From: Verrucomicrobiota bacterium
Lineage (GTDB): Bacteria > Verrucomicrobiota > Verrucomicrobiia > Verrucomicrobiales > Verrucomicrobiaceae
Direction of reading: 5' to 3'
NCBI GenBank assembly: GCA_023429545.1
Contig: JAEYUU010000124.1
Location: 1-5,431 of the forward strand
DNA length: 5,431 nt
A program made the position numbers and the translations under genes. The notes below the pieces were generated by a model. That model made no database searches. It saw nothing but the letters and a program-made list of their open reading frames with translations, and was not told the DNA's origin. Of this stretch, positions 1 to 4,888 are shown one piece after another; position 1 is the first letter of the stretch; each line of letters starts with the position of its first letter.

Positions 1-1473
1 GGCTCCACCCTTTTGTGCGTTGTTGAAGGCACGCGCCATGCGGGTGATGGAGTCCAGGAGCATGAAGACATGCTGGCCGCTTTCCACGAGGCGCTTGGCC
101 CGCTCGATGGCGAGCACCGCGGTGCGCAGGTGGCTGCGGATGTCGCTGTCATTCGAGCTGGCGTGCAGTTCCGCATTCGGCAGGGAACGGCGAAACTCAG
201 TGACCTCTTCAGGACGCTCGTCCACCAGCAGGATCATCAGATGCATCTGCGGGTGATTCAGGGTGATGGCCTCTGCGATGTGCTGGAGCAGCGTGGTCTT
301 CCCCGCGCGCGGAGGCGCCACGATGAGGCCGCGCTGGCCGCGACCCACGGGTGTGATGAGATCGATCACACGTGTGGTGAGGCGGTTGCTCACGGTCTCA
401 AGCTGGATGCGCTTGTTCGGATTCACCGCCTTGAGCTCTTCGAAGAGCGGCAGGTCGCGCACCTTCTCGGGCGCCATGCCGTTCACCTCCTTGATCTCGG
501 TGACCTGGGGTCCGCGGTGACCCATGCGCTCCACACCCTTGATGTACATGCCGGTGCGCAGTCCGAGATTGCGAATCCACTCGGGAGACACCCACGGATC
601 CTGCGCAAACTCCGCCCACTGGCGGCTCTTTTGACGCAGGAAGCCGTACCCCTTGGGCGTGAGCTCAAGGATGCCTTCACTGGGCTCCGGTGGACCGAGT
701 GGGCGTTCCGGCAACGGAGCCGGAGGCTGCTGCCCTTCAAAGTTACCCTCCTGCTGCGACTGCTGCTGCTGACCATCGCGGTTCCTGTTGTCGCGGAAAC
801 GGTCACGGAACTTGCCGCGTTTCTCCCACTTGCGAGGGGGGCGGCCATGACCACCGTGCTGGTGCTGCGGGTGGGACTCTCCATGTTGACCGCCTTGATA
901 GTCATTGCCACCGCCACCGCCGCCGCCTTGACCTTGTTGTGGGGCGGAAGGTCCGCGGTGCTCACGCGGATCGCGCTGTTCACGTTGCTCGCGGGGGAAT
1001 GGCGGGCGATTTTGCGTATGCGGCATTGGTGCCTGCCTCACTTCGGCCACGGGGGCAGGTGCGGGCGCAGGCGTTTGACGCACTTCCGTTGCGGGAGCAG
1101 GCGCCGGAGCCGGTTCATCCACGGGGGCGGGACGTGCCGCAGGCTCATGATGCACGACGTCGGCGGCAGGCACGCGCGCCACGCCGCCATCCTGTGCCAT
1201 GACTGCTGGTGGAGCCGCGGCAGCCGGTGCTGAGGCGCGCTCTTCACCCTTCACGGCGCGAAAACTCTTCTTCGCGACACGCTTCTTGGGGGGAGTCGGC
1301 AGTTCTGCCTGCACCTCCGCCTTGGCAGCCTTCTTCGCGGTTTTTTTCGCGACCTTTTTGGCGGCCTTCTTCGCGGCTGATTTGCCGGTCAGTGCCGATC
1401 TTGATTCCTCCGGTGCCATGGGAAAAAGCGTGGGCGTGGAACCGCCGGTTTGCAAAGTTGGATGCTCAGTCAT
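1..1473 (-). CDS. rho: Transcription termination factor Rho with long disordered N-terminal extension (partial, C-terminus outside window)
   Basis: Rho is a hexameric RNA-dependent ATPase/helicase that terminates transcription. The visible 491 codons run from an ATG at 1471-1473 to the window edge. Residues 31-51 are Lys/Ala-rich, like a histone H1 tail; about 80-150 are Pro/Ala-rich; about 155-250 are rich in Gly, Gln, Asn, His and Arg, with seven consecutive Gly (183-189) and QQQQSQQ (235-241). The conserved part starts near residue 266 with the RNA-binding fold (GILELTPKGYGFLR, 267-280). The ATPase follows: VGRGQRGLIVAPPRAGKTT with Walker A lysine K392, LLVDERPEE with catalytic glutamate E419, and Walker B LLDSITRMARAFN with D474. 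The R-loop and C-terminal end are missing. Escherichia coli Rho has 419 residues, with its RNA-binding fold about 50 residues in, so roughly 200 extra residues are present here. No Shine-Dalgarno is visible before the start. The yebC stop lies 34 bases upstream, so co-transcription is likely. A later start at M19 cannot be excluded. The identification as Rho is certain. Confidence 0.97.
   Translation of the reverse strand, partial: MTEHPTLQTGGSTPTLFPMAPEESRSALTGKSAAKKAAKKVAKKTAKKAAKAEVQAELPTPPKKRVAKKSFRAVKGEERASAPAAAAPPAVMAQDGGVARVPAADVVHHEPAARPAPVDEPAPAPAPATEVRQTPAPAPAPVAEVRQAPMPHTQNRPPFPREQREQRDPREHRGPSAPQQGQGGGGGGGNDYQGGQHGESHPQHQHGGHGRPPRKWEKRGKFRDRFRDNRNRDGQQQQSQQEGNFEGQQPPAPLPERPLGPPEPSEGILELTPKGYGFLRQKSRQWAEFAQDPWVSPEWIRNLGLRTGMYIKGVERMGHRGPQVTEIKEVNGMAPEKVRDLPLFEELKAVNPNKRIQLETVSNRLTTRVIDLITPVGRGQRGLIVAPPRAGKTTLLQHIAEAITLNHPQMHLMILLVDERPEEVTEFRRSLPNAELHASSNDSDIRSHLRTAVLAIERAKRLVESGQHVFMLLDSITRMARAFNNAQKGGA
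751..771 (-). repeat. CAG-type trinucleotide repeat inside rho
   Basis: On the minus strand four CAG codons, one TCG and two more CAG codons encode QQQQSQQ (Rho residues 235-241). It lies in the low-complexity extension, in frame, and looks like simple-sequence expansion. Copy number could vary between strains without breaking the frame. Confidence 0.7.
907..927 (-). repeat. Poly-glycine (GGN) codon run inside rho
   Basis: Seven consecutive Gly codons of mixed GGC/GGT use encode Rho residues 183-189, flanked by Gln and Asn. The run sits in the disordered Gly/Gln/Asn/His-rich part of the N-terminal extension. The mixed codons indicate that the glycine tract itself may be maintained, and not only a DNA slippage product. 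Confidence 0.65.
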
Positions 1474-1507
1474 CGAGTGCGATACAAAAAGTCTGTCTTG
1501 AAAGGAA

Positions 1508-2257
1508 TCAGGAGATGCTGGCCATCACTTCATCGGCCAGTTCAAAGTTGGCGTGCACGTGCTGCGCGTCGTCGTAGTCGTCCAGTGCGTCGTACAGTTT
1601 CAGGAATGAGCGCGCCGTGGATTCATCGTCCAAGGTCACTGTGGTGGATGGCTGGTAAATGAGCTGCTGGGACTTGGGGGTGATGTTTTTCGCCTGGAAG
1701 GCGCCACCCACGGCAAAAAGTTTTTCCACTGGCATGTACACGACCCACTCCTCGTCCTCTGCAATCACGTCGTCGGCCCCTGCCTCCAGAGCGACCTCCA
1801 TCGCGGTGTCCTCATCCACCGCGGCCTTGTCGAGCCGGATTTCTCCGCGGCGCGAGAACAGATACGATACGCTGCCGGCCTCCGCGAAGGTGCCGCCCAG
1901 CTTGCTGAAAATGAGGCGCAGGTCACTCACGCTTCGATTGCGGTTGTCTGTGACGACTTCAATGAGCAGTGCCACGCCACCCGGGCCGAAGCCTTCGTAG
2001 AGCACCTCTTCCAGAGCTGCGCCCTGGAGTTCTCCGGTACCTTTCTTGATGGCACGCTCAATGTTGTCATTGGGTACATTCTGCGCCCTGGCGTTCAAAA
2101 TGGCGGTACGCAGGCGGGCATTGGTCTCCGGTGCGCCACCCCCGTGCTTCGCCGCGAGGGTGATCTCCTTGGCGAGCTTGCTGAACGCTTTGCCGCGCTT
2201 GGCATCGACTACGGCCTTGATGTGCTTGACCTTCGACCATTTGTTGTGGCCTGCCAT
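1508..2257 (-). CDS. yebC: YebC/TACO1-family translation factor or transcriptional regulator
   Basis: The protein has 249 residues, the usual family length, and opens with the family hallmark MAGHNKWSKVKHIK followed by DAKRGKAFSKLAKEI. Other conserved blocks are NARLRTAI (46-53), PNDNIERAIKKGTG (62-75), YEGFGPGGVALLIE (87-100), TDNRNRSVSDLR (103-114) and GSVSYLFSRRG (128-138). Bacterial members were long annotated as DNA-binding regulators. The mitochondrial homologue TACO1 is a translational activator, and recent work on bacterial members points to relief of ribosome stalling at proline-rich stretches. The reading frame is open further upstream to 2404, but those 49 residues are not family-like. 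The ATG at 2255-2257 is the right start because it places MAGHNKW at the N-terminus. No Shine-Dalgarno is evident. The gene is followed closely by rho on the same strand. Confidence 0.95.
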   Translation of the reverse strand: MAGHNKWSKVKHIKAVVDAKRGKAFSKLAKEITLAAKHGGGAPETNARLRTAILNARAQNVPNDNIERAIKKGTGELQGAALEEVLYEGFGPGGVALLIEVVTDNRNRSVSDLRLIFSKLGGTFAEAGSVSYLFSRRGEIRLDKAAVDEDTAMEVALEAGADDVIAEDEEWVVYMPVEKLFAVGGAFQAKNITPKSQQLIYQPSTTVTLDDESTARSFLKLYDALDDYDDAQHVHANFELADEVMASIS

Positions 2258-2647
2258 GACAGGATTGCGTTGTAGGGGGTGGAAAAGCTGGGATGTCACC
2301 CACGGCCGGTGGTACCGCCTGCGGGGAATTGGGAGAATGGGGTGGGCCGTACAGGGGGATTCCAGGCGGGGTGCCGCACCGAATCTCGAAACGCTGTGTG
2401 CCATGCCCGGAGGGCGCGTTTGAGGCAGGCGGACCGTTGCGCGGAAGGCAACCTTTGGTCACACGTGAGGGCATGCAAGCCCGTCAACAATGTCAATGTG
2501 AACACAGTTCCGCACCCATGCAAGGCTTTTTGTGGGGGAGAATGGGTGGATCCCACCCGGGCAGCGGAGGTTCTGGCGCATTTTTCACCTTGATTCTTCA
2601 GGCATCGGTGGAACTTGTCCGCCCTCTTTCATAAACACAGCCTCCTC
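2258..2647. other. Divergent intergenic region with several small inverted repeats; no convincing gene
   Basis: This 390-base gap separates the divergent yebC and small basic protein genes and should contain both promoters. Open frames across it have no recognisable protein character. Short hairpins can be drawn: GCCC/GGGC at 2405-2415; GACC-GTTGC paired with GCAAC-GGTC at 2432-2460 with a four-base bulge; TGAGGGC paired with GCCC-TCA at 2466-2486 with one bulged G; and GGGTGG/CCACCC at 2544-2558 with a three-base loop. On the minus strand a perfect -35-like TTGACA lies at 2491-2496 and a TTGACG at 2482-2487, but no good -10 box sits at the right distance. I do not assign a specific promoter. 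None of the hairpins has the T-run of an intrinsic terminator. Confidence 0.6.
2544..2558. repeat. Short inverted repeat GGGTGG-ATC-CCACCC
   Basis: Two perfect six-base arms (2544-2549 and 2553-2558) are separated by ATC. They lie about 90 bases upstream of the start of the small basic protein gene. The element could be a hairpin in the 5' leader of that transcript or a protein-binding site. In such GC-rich DNA a six-base stem can also occur by chance. Confidence 0.35.
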
Positions 2648-2950
2648 ATGGGACAACAATCCAAAAAGATTATCAAGCGCCGCCGCCGTGCCGCGTACCT
2701 CAAGCGCAAGAAGGAACTCACCAAGCAGGGCATCAGCCGCAAGGTGAGCCGTCCCGCCAAAACCGCCGCGGACGCCGACAAGAAGGCTGCTGCGAAGAAG
2801 GCCACGGTGAAGAAGGCTGCCAAGGCCCCCGCTGCGAAAAAGTCTCCTGCCCCAAAGGTGGAAGACGCTCCCGCCGCCGGTGCTCCCGTGGATGAGGTCA
2901 CCCAGGCTCCTGCGCAAGACGCAGCACCCGCCGCCGAAGAGAATTCCTAG
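2648..2950 (+). CDS. Small highly basic Lys/Ala-rich protein, function unknown (probable nucleic-acid or ribosome binder)
   Basis: The 100-residue product has three parts. Residues 5-22 are strongly basic (SKKIIKRRRRAAYLKRKK). Residues 23-70 are Lys/Ala/Pro-rich with repeats such as AAAKKATVKKAAKA, resembling bacterial histone-H1-like proteins. Residues 71-100 are acidic and Ala/Pro-rich, rich in Glu and Asp and lacking Lys. No membrane segment or signal peptide is seen. This composition suggests RNA or DNA binding or ribosome association, but I recognise no named ribosomal protein and it is not bS20 or bS21 by sequence. The ATG at 2648 is preferred because the protein then opens with the compact basic segment; a TTG at 2615 in the same frame would add eleven residues. 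There is no Shine-Dalgarno before the ATG. The gene stands alone: a strong terminator follows the stop codon. Its tail resembles the N-terminal tail of the nearby Rho. Confidence 0.85.
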   Translation: MGQQSKKIIKRRRRAAYLKRKKELTKQGISRKVSRPAKTAADADKKAAAKKATVKKAAKAPAAKKSPAPKVEDAPAAGAPVDEVTQAPAQDAAPAAEENS

Positions 2951-2953
2951 GTC

Positions 2954-2966
2954 GGGCAATTTGCCC
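2954..2966. repeat. Near-perfect palindrome just after the stop codon
   Basis: GGGCAA (2954-2959) and TTGCCC (2961-2966) are perfect inverted arms around a single T. As RNA it could form a four-base stem (GGGC/GCCC) with an AATTT loop. It lies between the stop codon of the small basic protein gene and the main terminator, and may be an extra 3' structure or a protein-binding site. Chance is also possible. Confidence 0.35.
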
Positions 2967-2979
2967 TCCAGCCCAATCC

Positions 2980-3012
2980 AAAAAAAGCGAAGCGCCATGC
3001 TTCGCTTTTTTT
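2980..3012 (+). terminator. Strong intrinsic terminator, symmetrical and potentially bidirectional
   Basis: A perfect 14-base inverted repeat is present: AAAAAAAGCGAAGC (2980-2993), loop GCCAT, then GCTTCGCTTTTTTT (2999-3012). The GC-rich part of the stem is GCGAAGC/GCTTCGC and it ends in seven T. It lies 30 bases after the stop codon of the small basic protein gene. Because the left arm starts with seven A, the element would also work on the minus strand, although no minus-strand gene ends here. It separates the small gene from the glycosidase gene, which therefore needs its own promoter. Confidence 0.92.
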
Positions 3013-3091
3013 GTGTACTGGCGGGTCGGTGACAATCATGCTCGGGACATGACGATGATGATGCAGAGACACTGACCATGCTTCGCACCTC

Positions 3092-3895
3092 ATGACTCGA
3101 TGCTGCAAGCCCGTCTTCGGGTGTCTCCTTCTCTGGTGCGGCCTGGCGTCCACCGCGTGCTCTGAGTGGAAACTGACCTCCACATCCGCACCCGTCTCTC
3201 TGGGTCATGGTGCGACGAAGGTGACGAAGACACTCGAGCACTCAAACGGTGACACGGGCCAGCTCAGTCTGGTTTTCTTCGACGAGGCGCAATGTGAACT
3301 GCAAATCTCCGCCAATGCCTCCAAGGAGAACGCCAGGCTCATGGACGCCATCGCCGTGGATGCCGGGGCCATCGCGGCATGCAATGGTGGCTATTTCGAT
3401 CCGCCCAAGATGCTGCCGTCGGGTCTTGAGATCGCGGATGGCAAACGCACGGGAAACCTCGACCCTGCCCTGCCCTTCGGCGGCATGGTGGTCATTGAAA
3501 ATGCCAATGCCAGCATCATCAAAACGGAGGAGTTTACGGATCGCTCCGGACTCACTGGTCTCATCCAGTGCTGTCCGAATTTTGTGGAAAACGGAAGCCC
3601 GGTCCAGAACATCGGCGGAGAGGCGCCTGCCCCGCGAACCTTCATCATGACGGATGGAAAGGGACGCTGGGGCATTGGCATTGCCAGGAGCATCGGCCTT
3701 CCTGACCTGGCAGACATCCTCAGCAACCCTCAGATCATCTCCGAGTTCCGCGTACACCGGGCGCTCAATCTGGACGGCGGTCCATCCACGGCTCTGTGGT
3801 GCAAGGACACCACAGGAGCGGTGACATATGCGCGCGAAAAATGGAAAGTGCGCAACGTGATTCTGGTGGTACCGCGCAAGACGGATACCAACTGA
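3092..3895 (+). CDS. Exported phosphodiester glycosidase family protein (NAGPA / DUF2233 domain)
   Basis: The 267-residue protein begins with a short basic segment and a hydrophobic stretch (about 8-23) ending at a cysteine (LASTACSEW). It is therefore exported, by signal peptidase I or as a lipoprotein; the serine at -3 makes a poor lipobox. The rest matches the NAGPA fold: CNGGYFDP (97-104), PSGL (109-112), a Q-x-x-P-x-x-V-x-x-G segment (159-168), PRT (181-183), LNLDGGPST (225-233) and the final strand KVRNVILVV (252-260). The family includes the mammalian enzyme that uncovers mannose-6-phosphate by removing GlcNAc from a phosphodiester. Bacterial members are thought to act on phosphodiester-linked sugars in the envelope, and the substrate here is unknown. 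The ATG at 3092 gives the full signal sequence; an ATG at 3078 is stopped after five codons. No Shine-Dalgarno is visible. The gene is isolated, between a terminator and a convergent gene. Confidence 0.9.
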   Translation: MTRCCKPVFGCLLLWCGLASTACSEWKLTSTSAPVSLGHGATKVTKTLEHSNGDTGQLSLVFFDEAQCELQISANASKENARLMDAIAVDAGAIAACNGGYFDPPKMLPSGLEIADGKRTGNLDPALPFGGMVVIENANASIIKTEEFTDRSGLTGLIQCCPNFVENGSPVQNIGGEAPAPRTFIMTDGKGRWGIGIARSIGLPDLADILSNPQIISEFRVHRALNLDGGPSTALWCKDTTGAVTYAREKWKVRNVILVVPRKTDTN

Positions 3896-3923
3896 CGGCC
3901 CTCACCCGGCAGAATCGGGCCAG

Positions 3924-3964
3924 GCACAAAGAAGGCGATGCGCCTCGACTCTCTTTCTTCGTGC
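3924..3964. terminator. Possible hairpin between convergent genes (weak bidirectional terminator candidate)
   Basis: Arms GCACAAAGAA (3924-3933) and TTCTTCGTGC (3955-3964) pair over ten bases with one A-C mismatch. They enclose a small inner hairpin, GGCG-ATG-CGCC (3934-3944). The position, between the 3' ends of two converging genes, suits a bidirectional terminator. There is no uninterrupted T-run after the stem on either strand, so its strength as an intrinsic terminator is doubtful. Confidence 0.4.
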
Positions 3965-3966
3965 AC

Positions 3967-4851
3967 TCATCGCACGGGAATCGGAGCAGATCGCAGCGCC
4001 TTATAGAGCACGAAGGTGAATACGGAGGAGAACAACAGTGGTATTCCCAGCAGCGAGAGCAGGACGGCACCGAGCAACCAATGATTCAGCACCGGCACAA
4101 ACTCGGTTGCGACTCCATAGATGAACACTGGCACCAGAAGTGGAATGGTCACCGCGAGAAGATATCCCAAGATGATCCAGAAGCGCCCCTGGGCAAGTTT
4201 TGCGCTCCGTTCAATCGCGGGCCAGGCTCCACGATCCTCGTCCATCACAATGCAAAGGGTGAACGCCAGCCAGACTGAGGCGAGAATGCCCGGAACGAGG
4301 CACAAAAACATCCCCGCGAACACCAGGACCAGCACAAACACGCTCGCAAGCACCACATTGCCAAGCCGCGCCATGGTGAGGAACCAGGCACTGCCATACG
4401 TGGGTGCCTTGCCTCCCCAGACACGGGATACCGCGGCAAACACTGCCGCATGACCCACACTGGTAAACACCCCGTTGAGAGCCATGGAGAACATCGCAAG
4501 CCGGAGTGCATTTTCGACTGGATCGACCTGGTCGGTTACAAATCCCTCGAAGAGGCTCAAGGGCAGCGCCACCGTCAGATCAATCAGGGCAATGAGAAGC
4601 CAATGCTGGCGGAAAATCTCCCAGGATTTGCTGATGAGAGGCCCCAATCGCACAGGAGGTGCCTGCATGTCCGTTCCCCGTGGATCAAATTCATTTCCTT
4701 GATGGAGAAACTGCACCGCCGCATCCTTGTACTCGATGGCCACGAAGTGCTCTCCGATCCGCACCATCTGCGACTCAGGCCGACGCTCGCCCGAGTACGC
4801 ACAGGTGCGAATGGGATCCTCCTCCAGAGGTGGTGGTGTATTTTCTTCCAT
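3967..4851 (-). CDS. Polytopic membrane protein with soluble N-terminal segment; similar in pattern to YciC/GDPD-type membrane domains
   Basis: The 294-residue protein has a soluble N-terminal part (1-75) and five or six membrane segments at about 84-103, 118-143, 163-187, 188-203, 224-248 and 258-284. The segment CLVPGILASVWLAFTLCIVMDED (184-206), then AWPAIERSAKLAQGRFWIILGY (209-230), matches the recurrent P-G-I…A-x-x-R-S-x-x-L-x-x-G-x-F-W pattern of YciC-like and glycerophosphodiesterase-associated membrane domains. The function of these is not established. The N-terminal portion, CAYSGERRPESQMVRIGEHFVAIEYKDAAVQFLHQG (17-52), resembles the small cysteine-containing modules found before such domains, but only one cysteine remains. 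The start at 4849-4851 has a GGAG four bases upstream, one of the few Shine-Dalgarno-like sites in the window. The DapA-like gene ends 37 bases upstream on the same strand. The exact role is unknown. Confidence 0.82.
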   Translation of the reverse strand: MEENTPPPLEEDPIRTCAYSGERRPESQMVRIGEHFVAIEYKDAAVQFLHQGNEFDPRGTDMQAPPVRLGPLISKSWEIFRQHWLLIALIDLTVALPLSLFEGFVTDQVDPVENALRLAMFSMALNGVFTSVGHAAVFAAVSRVWGGKAPTYGSAWFLTMARLGNVVLASVFVLVLVFAGMFLCLVPGILASVWLAFTLCIVMDEDRGAWPAIERSAKLAQGRFWIILGYLLAVTIPLLVPVFIYGVATEFVPVLNHWLLGAVLLSLLGIPLLFSSVFTFVLYKALRSAPIPVR

Positions 4852-4888
4852 CAGACTCCGAGGCAGTGGATTGGCAAGTCAGGGCGGC

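Noticed and set aside
13..1233. Long open frame of 406 codons on the plus strand
   Set aside because: It is antisense to rho, whose protein is recognised without doubt; the translated product has no family character and results from high GC at codon third positions.
1330..1385. T-rich stretches with TTCTTCGCGG and TTTTTTTCGCG resembling a terminator
   Set aside because: They are the Lys/Ala codons of the Rho N-terminal tail read on the opposite strand and form no proper stem-loop.
2258..2404. In-frame N-terminal extension of YebC by 49 residues
   Set aside because: The added residues are not family-like, and the internal ATG gives the standard MAGHNKW N-terminus and normal length.
2459..2496. 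Possible minus-strand sigma-70 promoter with TTGACA at 2491-2496 or TTGACG at 2482-2487
   Set aside because: The hexamers at 16-18 bases downstream (such as TGCCCT or GTGTGA) are poor -10 boxes, and the site is more than 200 bases from yebC.
2474..3115. Direct repeat of 12 bases TGCAAGCCCGTC at 2474-2485 and 3104-3115
   Set aside because: One copy is in the intergenic region and the other in the signal-peptide codons of the glycosidase; short, isolated and without further similarity, so treated as chance.
2585..3241. 218-codon open frame on the minus strand across the small basic protein gene
   Set aside because: It runs through the strong terminator, is antisense to the basic protein and the start of the glycosidase, and its product is low-complexity without recognisable domains.
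3250..3760. Overlapping minus-strand and plus-strand open frames inside the glycosidase gene
   Set aside because: They are shadows of a gene with clear NAGPA motifs in its own frame.
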